DNA of 64,000 nucleotides from Amphibalanus amphitrite. Lineage: Eukaryota > Arthropoda > Thecostraca > Balanomorpha > Balanidae. The translations under genes were made by a program, and so were the position numbers. The stretch lies in contig NW_024883066.1 of assembly GCF_019059575.1 (NCBI RefSeq), positions 1 through 64,000 of the forward strand, read 5' to 3'. Shown piece by piece: positions 32,181 through 45,932 of the stretch (its first letter is position 1; the number at the start of each line of letters is the position of its first letter). The notes under the pieces were generated by a model. It had not been told where the DNA came from, did no database searches, and saw only the letters and a program-made list of their open reading frames with translations.

Positions 32181-33480
32181 ATTCAATTTGCCTCTCCCTC
32201 TTCCCTCTCTGTTTCTCTTCCATCCTTCTTTCCTGTCTCCCTCTATCTTCCATCTACCTCTTTCATCTTCCTCTCACCTTCTATCTCCCTCTCTCTCTCT
32301 CTTCCTTCCTCTCTCCCCTCTCCCGAGTTGCACGCAGCTCGCGTGTGCCGACACGGACGCCTTGTGTTATCGGCGGTACCCATCGACGCCGCGCAGCTCT
32401 CTGTGTTTATCGAGCCGTCAGCTGCCGGCCGGCGGCGACGGCGCCGTATCATTCACCGCCGGCTGACCTTGACACGGCCGCACGGCTGACCTGCAGCTCC
32501 CACCCGTCCCCCTCCGTCCCCCAACTACTCTCCAGAGGTCGGCGGCTGAATATGGATTCACCGCATCGCGCTTGAGGCCTCGAACAGCACGCAGCTGAAT
32601 CCAAACATAGATCACTCGCGCTCTGGTTTCTGAGGCGCCTCCGGTGACCTGCCCTCCTCGGCGCAGTGGCGACATACCCTGCTCGGGTATCTGCCTCTGG
32701 ACGTTCTCGTCCATCAGCCCGGGATACCGGGTGGTTGTTTTCCGACTGGACAGCGCTGGACGCGGCCACGGAGGAGCTGTGTAAGCAGGTGGAGTCAGCA
32801 CCGGTGACCCAACACGGCCCAGAATCCTCCGCTCGGGCTCTGCGGCAGCTCCAGTCTCACCGGATGGCGTTTCTCCATCGTTTCACGGTTCCCACGGCCC
32901 GAGTAATGCCGGCGCGGTGGTGGGCCGGGTCAGGTCGGGTCGGGTCGGGCCATCCGGTGTCGCGGAACCACCGGAAGGAGTCAGCGAGCAGTCTCCCTGA
33001 GGGTTGGTGGGTTGGTGAGAGTGGGGAATGGGCTGTCGGCCGAGTAATCTTCCTATACCTCGGGTTTGGCCGCCGCCGGCAGTATGAGGCACCAGCTTCC
33101 CACCAATCCGATGACCTGCTATTAGTCGATCGATGGCACTCAGACATCTTGTCATTTCGCGTCACTATTGTCGATTTCACCGACATTTTCCAGTAATTTC
33201 AGAGCGAGTCCAACGTTTGGGCATCACAAGTGACCATCTGAGGAAAGTGACCATCTGGTACTACAATACATCCTGCTACTCAGTTTCTCACTGTCGCCAA
33301 ATATTCAGCCATGTGTCTGAGCTCATATACATATGGGCTTATCGCGATGGTGGGGCGCACATTTCCGGATGTGCACGGGATTTACGAGCGGGCCGAGTTA
33401 CACGGACCATCTCAGAGGTCCGACAGGCTCCCTCAGCGAGCCGTCAGGCCTGTCAGTGACCAGAAGTGACCGGCGCGGTG
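32181..33480. other. CT-rich tract passing into a GC-rich island
   Basis: A degenerate CTCTC/TTCC tract (about 32190-32330) is followed by CpG-rich sequence to about 33100, with GGGTCAGGTCGGGTCGGG near 32927 and GGTTGGTGGGTTGGTG near 33003. A 176-codon plus frame (32666-33196) has no recognised domain and no good splice or start context. Confidence 0.45.
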
Positions 33481-34679
33481 GGCAGCCATACCAGGTCAGA
33501 CCATGAGACAAACCCAGCGCATCAGTTGTGTCAGCATTGCCTCCTGCCGCCCACGGCTGCTCTATATACTGTAGATGGCTGTGTTTTACATCTAACACAT
33601 ATGGTGCTCACCTCGGGACAGTCCCGTTTGATCCAGCAGCTTCGAAAGCAGATAAGGCGCAACGGAGTGTTGCTGAGTTTCTGAGTGTCACTAATGCTAC
33701 AAGCCATTTTATGTTTCTCGTTTACATTTCTAGTTACATGCGAGTTTTATGTTTAAACATCTTTATTAAACGGGTGTTAACGAATTCATCCAATTAATCC
33801 ATTTAATCGTTTTTTTAAAGAAATCATTAGCCCCTTTGAAGAATATCAACGTCTCTAGGTACTCCAAGAAGTTAAAGAGGCGTCTCTGTATGATACCTCG
33901 ATCGAAGTCGACACTCACAGACAGCAGACGACGGTTATCTAATGATACCTCCTACAATGCGACTCTGCATGTGATTCATCATCAGCGCTTTTGTGCCTCT
34001 CCGAAACACCTATCATTGCAGACAATGAGTGGCAAAGGAGGCATAGAACAGAGGCTGCCGTGACACGGCCAAACACCAGGCTCGGATAGCACCCTGCTCA
34101 GAGGTTCTGCACAGTTCTGCACCGAGGTTCTGATCGGAGTCTGTACGAAACGATATGTTGCATGTTACTGAATTTATCACTCAGTGAATACGTATAATAC
34201 TGTGTACAAATACAATTGTTGCCATCCATATACGTATCAGAAATAAATCTTTGCAACATCGCCACTTAACGTTCCATCTACAACAAGTATTATCAGATTA
34301 TTATAAAATAAATAAACAAACTTTAATCACAGGCTAACCGTGCATAACGCCTAAATTGCATGAGCTCTCAAAGCTGGAAGCATCTGCGCTGCGGGCAGTC
34401 GGGAAATAATGCTGTATTATTACATGTCCATTATTTTGCTCGGCATAGTGGAATTTAATCACGCTCATTTTTGGCTACATTTCATATATTGAATATTGGA
34501 TATGGCCGTTTCATCGTCGAACCATTCTGTAAAAAAAAAGTTTAACCATGACATACGCAGCGAACAACACACTTGTTTGGGTGGAAGACCATGTTTGGGT
34601 GGAATGCTGACCCTTTTATGCTTCATTTAAGTGGTGTCATTCAAGTTCTCCATTCCTGAATAATAAACCAATAAAATGT
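33481..34679. other. AT-rich non-coding stretch
   Basis: No gene, RNA or repeat recognised. Short open frames only. Confidence 0.45.
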
Positions 34680-35140
34680 CTCCACATCTGTCGGTCAGTC
34701 CCGTGACCTCGTGTGTGGGGAGGAGGAAGGGAGGGGAAGCTGTACCATGCACGCTGACCGCGGTGGTCCCACGTGCAGCATGCACCATGCAGCTCGCGGG
34801 GGTCGGCCCCGTCCAGCGCCGGCGAATCATGTCCAAACACAGCTCGCCACCGGCCCCCAGTCATGCCGGATAATTGCTCTCATTGCGGTGCCGTCGAATA
34901 GGGTGAAGGTCTGGCCGTGCAGCCGTCTCGGCCGGCCGCTAATGAAGGCACCGCACAGGTAGCGCCGCGCCGCGCCGGCGGCTTTTTGCCGAGCTGCCCC
35001 CCTCGCCGAGCCGAGCGGGCGCCGGAGGCGGCGCGTCCCGCTCCTCGAGATCGCTTTCACTGCGATCGTATCTGGGCTCGGTGGTGTGCCGAGCTCGGCG
35101 GCGCCGGCGGTGCAGCGGACAGCCGCGCGCGCGTGCGTGA
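34680..35140. other. GC-rich island
   Basis: CpG-dense sequence with CGCGCCGGCGG runs and (GC)n near 35123-35135. Long frames on both strands are compositional. Confidence 0.45.
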
Positions 35141-36894
35141 ACAGGGACGGCCGGCATCGAGACGATGTTGATTATCCTTGCAATGATGTGTGAGGAAGGG
35201 GTGCCTGTGTGCATGACGATGGCGGGAAGGAGACGGACGCAAGAGAGAAAGGATGAGAACGCAGATAAGTTTCAAGTCAAGACTGGAGGATCTGTTGGAG
35301 TTGAGAGGGTTGTTCGACTGTTGGGATGCGTAGTTGATTGGCTTCAGCCAAACTAAAGCTTCGGGCTTAGCTGGAGGAAGCCACACCCGAGCACACCCGG
35401 CCCGGCCCACATAAGCACCCCCGTTCTGTGGGCCAACATTCACAGGAAACATAGGTAGGTAAAGACTAAAGGCTGTCAGAAAACAGTGCCGGAGAATGAC
35501 CTGCAACAGAATGTTATTCGACAATGGATGCTGCAAATATGCATCAGCATGGATATCATGATGAAGTGCCTCGGTAAACCAAGAGCCCATTTTCCCATTT
35601 TCCCATACCTATATACCCATTTTGTCATGCTTTTGCTAAAATGGTTTGGATCCAATGAGCGATTTAACCCCATCTCCAATTCCTTCACCTCGTAATTGTC
35701 CAAAAATCCCATCACCCATCCTCCTTCTAACAGCTCTACTTTCATCCCTTTTCTCCCATCTCCCATCTCCCATCTCCTATCTCTCATCTCCTCCCATCTC
35801 CCATCTCCTATCTCCTCCCTCCGTCCCCCAGGTGCGGTTTCCACCTGGCGTGTTCAATGCTCGTTAGTGCCGCGGTAAGCCGAGGCTGACCGTATCGCTG
35901 TCTATGGTCGGCACACCAGCCGGCCAGCGGGCATCGAGCTCGACTACAGACAGGCCAGCTGCAGCATACACTGCTCAAAGCACGTAGCATATTCCCCGTT
36001 CAGTTATTATTTTGGTGTGACGATCGAACGCTGACACCAAAGCGACGTCAGAGACATCAAATATCCATCTTGAGGTGCCATTCTCTTGGTGCTGTGAAAC
36101 ATTTTGCGGACTTGTATAATTATACATTGCAGGTGTATCTGTTGCTGGCAGTGGAAAATCCACACCCAATTAGCAAAACAAACAATGATAACCGATAACC
36201 GAGTCTGCTCTGCGGCATTGCGCGGTACCGGAGGACCGTCCGTCGGTCAGCGTCCGACGCTCCTCCGCGGGCCAGGTCACGGGGTCGGCGCACCGTTCCA
36301 TTATACGTGGCCCGCGAGGCGTGCCGCTAACGGGTGGCGCTGTCGGCAGAATGCCGTTCTCTCCCTGGTACAGCTGCGGGGCAGAGCTGGGTGGCCTGCA
36401 GCCGCACTGTGCAGTGTTTGCTGTTTGGTATGTGGTCACCGGAGGGCATTTTTGGATGGCGTGCAGGGCTGCAGCCCTGGATAAGACTGGTGGTCGCTGG
36501 GAGGGACCATTTCCCGTGTGCATTCCTCCCTGATCGCTATCCGAGTGGAGAGATGTGCTCGAAAAAAAATATAGGGCCGACAGGCAGATAAGAGCTCCGG
36601 ATTAGATAAAACGCCAGCTGGCTGATGCCCACCAGCACCGAAGCAATTTCGTTACTAATAAGAGCTGACAGAAGCATGTCAGAGATGATATTGGGCAGTC
36701 ATCTGTTGACGGCTGGCATAGCAATGTTTTGTGCTCCAGAATAGCTTTCTAGGCTCGCCATAATGAGCACAAAAACACATTTCTTAGAAATCATCGCAAG
36801 TCGCCATACATCTTCTTTTGGGACGGGCATGAATTACAGAGATGTGGTTCCCACTAATGGATGATATCAAAGGTCATGGACATCTCACTTTGGT
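35141..36894. other. Non-coding stretch with CATCTCC minisatellite
   Basis: (CCCATCTC)n-like units at about 35752-35823, next to several TCCCATTTTCCCATAC-like phrases. A moderately GC-rich patch covers about 36190-36500. No gene supported. Confidence 0.5.
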
Positions 36895-38115
36895 TTAACC
36901 CGGCACCGCCTGGGCTATTTCCGTACCCACATCAGCCTGGGGGGGGGGGGGGTCGGATCCGACCTCCCCCCTGTTATCTCGAGAACCAATGGTCGTATCG
37001 AGCCCCGCGAGGCGGCGTTCGAAAGGTCTCTACGAGACCTTCCCAAAGCACTCTTAAGATTTTCAGATTGAGGTCAACTTTCGGGTCAAGGTCAGGTCAA
37101 AGGTCAAATTCAGGGGTTTTGCATGATTAGGCTTACGGACAGCGGAATCGATAGCTGCTGCTCGAAACTCACCACAAATGACCTCAAAGACCTAGTGAAG
37201 GTACCATGTGCGTATAGGGGTCATACTAAGTACGGGTTAAGGTCAGGTCAGGTCACGAAAGGTCACGGTTTTCACTTTCTGCTACATGGGCGTGCGACAC
37301 ATGTTTTATGGCTTATTTTTCACGCCAAATCCGATGGTAATGGTTATATGTGACCCCAAGTCACTGTGCTGGTGATGTGTGCATTGAAAGCATAAAAAAT
37401 CGTTTATACCATACATAACTAAACGAGGGCTAAGAAAAAAAGGTCAATTTTTCAACTTTTTATTTTTGACATAAAAATGCAATTTTCTAGACGAGCTTTG
37501 TCCCAGGAATCTAGTGGTGCCATTTATTTTCACATGCGATGTTCAGAAGTGCCTCTAATTCGCGAAAATGCTTATGACGTCACCATGCCCTATGCATGTT
37601 GGAGCTATTTTTTACAATTTGGGGGTCAAAAATCAAGATAGAAAGTTGAAATTTGAGACATCTAATTTTCTAATAGAGCTCTATAACATATATTCCGGTT
37701 TTTTGGAAATTCTCAAAATTTGGGATTTTATTAGCTGTTTTCCAAAAAACATAGTTTTTTGAATTTTTAGAGGTGAAAAACGCATTTTATGGAAAATCCG
37801 AGATAGCCATTTTAAAGAACTCATTAAGCTGCGTCTTGTCATGTCCTTAATTTGCAATTTGCTTAAAACCTCGATTTTTGGCGATTTTTTAAACATTTAC
37901 CATTTTTTGACTGAAAATGCCATGTATTTACACCACTAAAATCGATATATCTCAGAAATGTTTGGAAATTTTTTCTTAAAAATTGCACAGGAGACGTCAA
38001 ATTGATGGGGGAGAAGTTATGCGAAGTTTCAAGTTGATAGCGCAAGCGGTTCATGAGTTATTCAAGAAAAACGGAGGGGGGTCGGATCCGACCCCCCCAG
38101 GCGGTCGCGGGTTAA
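36895..38115 (+). mobile_element. TTAA element I
   Basis: Starts TTAACCCGGCACCGCCTGGG, a spacer of about 25 bp with a second AGCCTGG, and a 14-base G-run with the palindromic loop TCGGATCCGA. It ends with the same TCGGATCCGA hairpin, CCAGGCGGTCGCGGG and TTAA (38112-38115). The right half is AT-rich with many short A/T runs. It lacks the shared core and resembles H in body layout (GGCGGCGTTCGAAAGG near the left end). Confidence 0.85.
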
Positions 38116-39110
38116 CCCTATTCCTGGCGGGCTCCGCCGGGACAAGAAACTGGCGGGGGGGGCCGATTCGGCCCCCCCCCCCCTGAGATCTCGAGAACGA
38201 AGCAAGATAGCGACAAGCGGTAAACGGCATCGGATACGCATGGACAAGGTCTACAATTTTTACTAAGGTCATTTTCAGGTCAGGTCAAAGATGACGTCAC
38301 AGGGGTCGAAAAAGTCAAAATAGCGGCGCTAGATATGGAGAGAGTTTTTCTCGAATAACTTTCGAATTAGTCAAGATAGGAACAAACTAAGGGCATCATC
38401 GTGATCCTCTCGTCAATCCGCATCGAATGATATATATGTTGACCTCGAAAGGTCAAGGTCAAAGGTTGACCTCAGGTCACGTGACCTCGAGGTCATCATG
38501 TATATCATTCGATGCGTCTTGACGAGCTGAACACAATGAGACCATCCACGCGTCTGTATCTTGTTCCTGTACGGAGTTATTGGCCAAAAACCTTTGGTGA
38601 CCTTTGATGACGTCACATGACCTTACAGCTGCCCAACAGCAAAACAGACCTCAAGGTAGTGAAGGTTGATCGTATATGAAGTCATGTATGGTATATGGGG
38701 CCATTCCGACCCGTTTTAGTGGTAAAAACAGGGAGTTGATTTTTCCCCCATTGACTTATAATGGGGAGGTCGCGAAACTGACCTGACCTTAGGTCACCGA
38801 TATCAAAATTCCGAGATAAACAAATTGCACATACTGGTACCCTAACTAAAGCCTGAAGAGAAGAAATTGATCGGTCAAAAACTCTAGCTCTGGCGTGATT
38901 GCAAACTTTTCTGAGGTAGGGTCACCAAACCGCCTCTGGTGACCTGACCTGAGGTCAGATCAACTCAAAATTTTCAGACATGTTGCGTAGAAGCCTTTTA
39001 GGAAAAGTCAGAAAATTTGAGCTTCCTAGCTCAACGCGTTTGGGAGAAATAACCAAAAAACCTCAGGGGGGCTCCTGAGCCCCCCCCCCCCCCGCCAGGA
39101 ATAGGGTTAA
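38112..39110 (-). mobile_element. TTAA element A2, reverse copy of A1, abutting I
   Basis: Starts TTAACCCTATTCCTGGCGGG, spacer, ACTGGCGG and G-run, and ends CCGCCAGGAATAGGG and TTAA (39107-39110). It is the near-exact reverse complement of A1. The left TTAA (38112-38115) is also the right TTAA of I. Confidence 0.9.
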
Positions 39111-42100
39111 ACACCTCGTTTTGCATCTTCAAACAAGGTTAGATGAGACACGTTCTTTTGGTCACGGTCGGATCTTTACGACGTCTTCATGAGATCTACC
39201 TATTACCCTTGGTAGCACTTCCAATTGCGACCACCTTATGTAGAATTGTGACCATGGATATGCTGAAAGTGTGCCTAATCTCCGCCTCTGCCTCCAACCG
39301 CCTATCCGACTCAGGACTCGGCAGCAGGCCGACTCGAAACACGACTCGGCGTGTAGCATGGCCTGCTGCTCATGTTAACAAGCTCAGTCCATGATCGATT
39401 ATCAGCTGATCAGGCCGGCCATTCCGCCCACGGACTCGATTTATGATCCCGGGCCGGATTAGGATTTCAGAAGAAGATGACTTTATGACCAATCAGTGCT
39501 GGTGAGATATGCATTAGAAAAGCGACTGGCCATATGGCTATCACAATGCTAACGAATAGTGACCACAAGCTACAATTAAAAGTTACATTCCCACTACCTA
39601 TACTGTTCTATACCTATACTGCTGCAAGTGCACCCGACGCTGCCCCGCACTGGTGAAATATTCCTCCGCTCTGTGTGCGTGTGAGTGCGGCGGCGGCTCC
39701 GGTTTCAGCTGGCTGCTGTAATGGGATATTGTTTGCCCGAAACAATGCTGCTCCGGTGGTTGAGGTGGCGGCAGCGGCCGGCGCTCGCCCCTCATTAAGC
39801 CAGGCGAGGTGGCGAGGTCGGCTGGGTCAAACGGTGACTTCGTCCGACCCCAGACTGGGTCACCCAGGTCAGGTCACGGTTCCACGGCTGCAGCACTCAG
39901 CTGAGCAGGACCTAACAACGTGAAATCGCCACGGTGTTTAGGATGGGAGTTTTACGCGTCTAGCTCGTCGCCGGCTAGCTGTAAGGCACCAAAAATTATC
40001 TTCTGTTCTGTTGAACCTAAAAATGTCGTTTTCAAATACAATATCGCATGCAACCCAATCCTTGTTTCATGAAGCATCGCTTCAACAAACTGTATCAAGC
40101 CAGATCAATGAGTCTGCAACAAGCTAAGAAACTGCACCAGCTCTGATCTCATGAGCTTGTTTTTGGGACAAATGTGATTAGATCAGGTAGCGGAATATTC
40201 CGGCTATACCTGCTTCTCCTGTTATTGATTTGTGGCTTTGTCTCATTTGCACGATGGCAGCTTTCCGTTTTTTATGTTGCATATACTGAGTCATTAGTTG
40301 CACGTCCACCTTTATTCGTAATTAGAAGCGTTATTTATTTTCCAAAACGAGAGATACAGAGATAAACAAGGCGTTAGGCAGGCACAGAACAAGCTTTTAG
40401 GGTTAGATACTACGACCATTTTCTATTACCAAACCCAGCACGCGCGCGTTTGCAGATCGTCTTGTCGAAATAACACAGATATGATCGACATTTTCGGCAA
40501 TCTGATGCAGACGTTGTATGCACTGGAGGGTAATAAACTTGCCGAAAACATCAGGTGGCATGTTGTTGACTTGCTCCGGCCGCTAAACATGGCAGCGCTA
40601 ACCGGTGACATTTTGCCAGCCGGTGGGCCCGTCCCGCGCCGACTAGCAAACAGCCGGAAGTTATGAATGCACCGCGATTTAAATGTGCATTGAGAGAGCT
40701 CGGTCGGCGTTTGCCCTTTTCTGGATGCGCGGTGCCCCGTGGACCATGAGGGTGCGGCTCCAACCCGACCCGGCGCCCATGGAATGTCCCGACCCGCTTC
40801 CGAGGAACGGCGACGGCGGCTTATCATCGGCCAGCCGCGCAGCCGTGGCCTTATACGCATCATAACCAGATATATGCCGGACGTAATCTGCTCAACATCG
40901 ACTGCCATCTCGGTTCGCAAAACCTTTCATGGACCGACCTCATTGCCAGGCAGTACCAACAATGGTCATCGCCCGTCGGTGCGACGTTAGTTTCTCATTG
41001 TAAATGACATGGTTTTAGATTGCTGCACTACATGCATAGGTTGCCACTATTTGACCAGTGTGATATCAACATACACTTTGCTGTTATCGATGACTTCTAT
41101 TACGGGTAGTGTATTTAAATACGATCTTAAATCGTACTGGATTGGAATCAACGTTCTCGAATAGAAGCCGCAAAGGTATGGGGATCATAGCTGGTGGCAT
41201 TTTAATGCTCTAGCTAATTTTTCCCTGTATTGGCAACTTTGAAGCAAAAAGGACTCAACATAAATTTCAACAAGGGTAATTTTGTATAAAGTAATCACAC
41301 GAAAATTTCATATTTTCGTTCGTGTGCAATAGTATAGAGTGAAGACCACCAAGAAACGCTTTATGTGGGCCCGTACCGTCCGCTTATCTGCGGCGGTGTC
41401 TAGCGTGCGCTAATCTCCGACAGTCCCTTGACCCGCTCCTCACGCCTGTGTAATTTATCGCCGGTTTGGAGCGCGTGGCACCGAGAGATTCATGGACTGC
41501 CATATGCGTGTCGACATGACAGCTACAGAGCTCCGAGCCGACTCAGCAGCGCTCAGCCTTTGTGGGCGAGCTCCGAGTGGGAACCAGAGTCGATGGGGTG
41601 CTGGAACGAACCCTCCCCGATCCTTAGTGCAGCAGCGTTGGCGCCTGGCGGCGATGGCACTGCATTGGAGCGGCCTGCTCCGCTGCGCAGATGAGTAGAC
41701 TTCGGCGAGACTAGAGAGCTGGGGCGAGACGGACCGGTCAGTCGTCACTGGTCACTGGTCACTGGTTAGGTCGCTGTTCCCCTCCCTCTCCAAACCAGCC
41801 TGGACTAAAGCCAGTTGGATAAAGGGAAGAGAAAACTGCTGATGTTAATCCTTACTTAGCATTATCATGGAAAATTGGTTACCTGTGGGATATACGTAGA
41901 AGTATACATTTATTGTGAGTATAACCGTCCAGGTTCCTCAATCATTGAAACATCGGACGCTGAACCAGCTGCCCAGACTGCATATTTGGACTAAGTAGTG
42001 TTCAACTGCTTGCTTCAATAAAGAAGGCTTACTTTTACAGTCCTTATCAGAGAGATTAAACTAACCTACCTATGGTAAATAATCTACCTAACTATACGAA

Positions 42101-44205
42101 CAAGTTTCTAAAGGATAATGCATGCTTAACATTGAGAGCTTATCCCATGAAAGCGCTAATCCGTCGACGCAGGAGTTATTTACCATGGCCATGAACATGG
42201 TGTAACTACCGCAGCAGGAGGTTTACTGCCAGTGCTATCACATTCCAGACTGCAGATATGACCGTCATTTGCCCCGGGGCGAACCGGGCTCGCCAGGGGC
42301 GGACTCGGCTAGCCTCGGCACTCCCCATCCCAACGCTCTCCTTTAGCGCTGAGGCCGACACACTGAGTCCAGCTAGGTCGTGAGGCTGTGCGCTGCCTTC
42401 TGGCCTGGTGATGCTGCGGTCTGAGCACGACATCATGAGCGTGATTAACATGATTGGGCGGCTGGCGTCGTTTGCCGCTGCTGAGACCGCCGGCGCCCCG
42501 GGCTGGTGAGATGGAGGGCTGGGTCATCCCGCCGCGGTGCCGGTGGGTCGCCGACCCCGTCCAGAGGACGAGGAAGCTATAAATGTCGGCAGCATCACCA
42601 CCAGCAGCTGCACCACCAGCAGTTGCAGCTGCAGTTGCAGCCGTCAGCTGGATGGCCGTGCTGTATAGCTGCGGGGGTTGGTCCATGCGGAGTCTGTGAG
42701 CTGTTCTAGGTATGCGGAACGTGGGAGGTGGATGCCCGGACGATCGCTGGTCAATCTTCATGGTCAGACGAGCCGACAGTCCGGTGATCTGACAACTATG
42801 CGACGTGGTTGTGCGACGTTGCATTGGACAGATGCCTGACATCTGAAGAAGGGCTTCCATGTGATGTGGTTCAATCGGAATATGGTTTGAGCTCGAAGAG
42901 CTGGAATGTACGATTTAAAGAGAGTTTCTGCCGGGATCGTGATGCATACCTAATGTAATGCAGGCAGCAGATTAAATAGTTGATTTGTTTGGATTGACGT
43001 TAGGAACATAACTGTCTCGAATTACTAGCGACAATGTTGGCATGTTTCTGTTGATGATAGATCTTAGCTTTTCTCATCCCTTTTGATATAACATATCTAG
43101 TTTAAACAGTCTTTAGTTTAGGCATTTTGAGCACGCACAAGATGTTTCCGGCTGCAAAGCTTGTTTACCTACCAATAACACACTGGATCAATAACGTGAG
43201 CCGCAAGGCGCAAAGAATATCAGTCTGCCAATAGGAGACCGACCAGTCTATCGTACTCACCCCAAGTGCAGTCCTCAAAATGTGAATAGGAAGCAAGATC
43301 AGTGACCGTGAACAAGTCTGTCTGAATGTGCAGACGATTGCGAGCTATAAAAATAGATTCGCTCGCAATCTGCATTAAACCTAGCAACCTTATATAAATA
43401 TATCAATGCTTACCGCTAACTATGGTGCTAACTAGAGGTTTTACGACTGAAGACAAAGTGAAATTTTAGCGCGTCTCGGCACGCAAGCATTGGACACGCA
43501 ATTAATCATAAATGAGGCCGATCATGACATATTTCGGCAGTTTATTTTTATTAAGCGAGAAAACCGCATGGGAACATCAAGATTGATGTGCCCTTATAAA
43601 TCTGAATGGTCGAGTAATGGGGGTCCGTGTTTTACAGTGACCATATCACGGCACTAACCCTGCCAACAACGACAGTAAACCGTGTACCATGCAGCCGGCC
43701 ATGGGAATCGAAACACGGCCTCGCACTCTGGCTGCCACGTATCCTTATATGGTCCGTAGTCGGCATCAAAATAAGAATACTTCTGCTGGCTAGCCGTCCA
43801 GAGTCGCTCGTTCAGTTATAGCTGATGCAGCACGACGAATGTCTGGCAAATTCAAAGCTTAGAATATTGCAATATCGCAATAAACCAGAAATGAAAGGTG
43901 ATTTTCTCTACTTTGGCGTCATAAATTTCCAGTCTGTTGCTTCATTAGTTCATGTATTTGCAAGATAACAGCTCCGGTTGGGTGTGAAAGGCAGCTGAAC
44001 AATTTTGGCCAGTTGGACGATAAGCCTGGGCGCCTGGCACATCGTCGGAATACTGATAATTCCCCCGAACACTATCATCCCATCGTCATATATCACCGTG
44101 AAAATAGTAATCGGCCATTTACGATGTCCACGTCACCACGAAAGGCTGGATTACCTTGTGGTGAGTAGTTCAAAGTCGTTCCTCGTGTTCGTCACACGTG
44201 GCGTG
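39111..44205. other. Long non-coding stretch with GC-rich islands
   Basis: Islands at about 39640-39900, 40560-40870, 41350-41760 and 42240-42720 alternate with AT-rich DNA. Small repeats: TCACTGGTCACTGGTCACTGG at about 41749, and CAG/CTGCAGTTG-type triplets at about 42595-42655. No coding exon could be supported. Confidence 0.45.
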
Positions 44206-44360
44206 TGGCGATGAAAGCACGTGGCACGTGGCGAGACTTCCGTGCCGATCCACAGAGCGCATCCGGAACATCTCCCGGCGGGAGACATTCTGTCCAGAAG
44301 ATCTAGTAGATGGCATTCCGGCCAGAACATCTCCCGGTGGGAGACATTCCGGAACCCTTC
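44206..44360 (+). repeat. Tandem repeat of a palindromic unit
   Basis: GGAACATCTCCCGGCGGGAG (44265) and AGAACATCTCCCGGTGGGAG (44323) are about 59 bp apart, each followed by ACATTC. The core TCTCCCGGCGGGAGA is self-complementary. CACGTGGCACGTGGCG lies just left, at about 44218. Confidence 0.75.
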
Positions 44361-44731
44361 CCGTCCCGTTTTGGAGACGACCATGTCCTCTGTGGTCGTT
44401 TCGGCCGACCGAAAAGATGGATTGTCTTCTGCGGCGATTTCCGGTTTTCTGGGCTGGCAGGAGTGAGTAGTTATTTAGTTCGATTGCCGCCGAGTCGACC
44501 TCATGGCCACGGAGGGGGCCCTATATGGGGCGGTTCCTCCAATACGGCTCAGCCGGCGACCAATATGGTTCGGATGGTTCCCAGATCGGCCGAGTTTATT
44601 CTGAAGAGTGGATCCATCTCACTTAGTTCCAACGACGATTGGGATCGATAAATGAATGCAGTCTAAAATGTTCGCCCGCACAAACCGCCCTAAACTCTTA
44701 ATTTACATCCAGCCAGCTCATGAATTTTGTT
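44361..44731. other. Non-coding stretch, nothing recognised
   Basis: Moderate GC; no repeat or gene supported. Confidence 0.4.
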
Positions 44732-45932
44732 TTAACCCGCGCCCTGCTGGGGGGGGGGGGTGTGTTTGAACACCCCCCTTGTGGTTTTTCGCGAATATCT
44801 CAAAAACGGCGGCGCGGAGCGCCGCCGTTTTTGGTACACCTTATCATACGTCAATTCTACACATGTTGTGAAAATTTCAGACCAAGCTCATTCAAGGTCA
44901 GGTCACCAGGTCACTTGAAGTGACCTCACCTCATAAAAAGTTTCAATGTCTGTCATAGCTACACCGAGTGACCGATCGCTTTGAAACTTTCAGCGATTAC
45001 TAAGAGCAATAACATGTACAAAATGTATATCTCAGAATTTTGATATCGATGACCTAAGGTCAGGTCAATTTTGCGACCTCCCCATTATAAGTCAATGGGA
45101 GAAAATTGAAAAGCGTCTGTTTTGGACAAAAGACATTATAAACACTCCCAAACACCGAATTACAAGTGTTTTAGACACACTGAACATGAAAATGGTGTCT
45201 GTGACCCTTGTTTATGCCCTGAGGTCATCTTAGGTCACGAATGGTATCTAACAGTTTTTCGCAAATAACTTTTGATAGAGGCATGCTAGAGCGATGAAAA
45301 TGCCTTACATGTGTTCGGCTCGACGATACGGATCGACTGATATGCAACATGACCCTTTCCGGTCAGGTCATGACCTTGACCTGAGGTCAAATTTTCAAGT
45401 TGACCTTTCAAGGTCAACTTATAGTTCATTCGATGCGTCTTGACGAGAGGAACACAATGCCGGTAAAAGTAAGCTCGTACAAGGCTTGGGTCAAAAGTTA
45501 TTGCAGAAAAACTGTTTCCGAAAAAATCGGCTATTTTTGCAGTTTTTGCCCCCTGCAGGCAAAACCGTTGACGTTAGGTCAAATCTGAGAGAATTACTCA
45601 GAAAGGGCGTTAAAAGGGCTATCGAATGCGCTTTTCCGCGGCGCTGTAGCTCTATTGGTTCTCGAGTTATGCGTTAGCTTCTTGGAAATTTTCGACATTC
45701 GACCTGGAAATCGGCGAAATTTTGCCTTCAATGACCTCTGGTGACCTGACCTTTGACCTGACCAAAAAATTGACCGAAGTGATTTCGTCATTATTTTTGA
45801 CGCTCTTTCGAACGCCGCCTTCCGCGTATCGCTACGTGGCCCAGGAGCCGAGTTACAAGGGGGGTGTTTGAACACCCCCCCCCCCCCCAGCAGGGCGTGG
45901 AAATCCAGGACCCCCAGCCGGGCGCGGGTTAA
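44732..45932 (+). mobile_element. TTAA element E2, most complete E copy
   Basis: Starts TTAACCCGCGCCCTGCTGGG and a G-run hairpin around GTGTTTGAACAC, then the hairpin GGCGGCGCGGAGCGCCGCC, the shared core (45081-45099) and the central fold-back (45319-45447). It ends with GTGTTTGAACAC and a C-run, CAGCAGGGCGTGG, a spacer of about 12 bp, CCCCAGCCGGGCGCGGG and TTAA (45929-45932). It is 1201 bp and non-coding, and serves as the reference for E1, E3, E4 and the body of K. Confidence 0.9.

Noticed and set aside
32666..33196. 176-codon plus frame
   Set aside because: Lies in a GC-rich island where long frames arise by chance. No domain, start context or splice sites stand out.
35057..35590. 177-codon minus frame
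   Set aside because: Long but with no recognisable domain, a mixed GC-rich and ordinary composition, and no supporting signals.
40174..40365. Short frame resembling a signal peptide or membrane protein
   Set aside because: No ATG start, AT-rich local composition explains the Leu-rich stretch, no downstream continuation.
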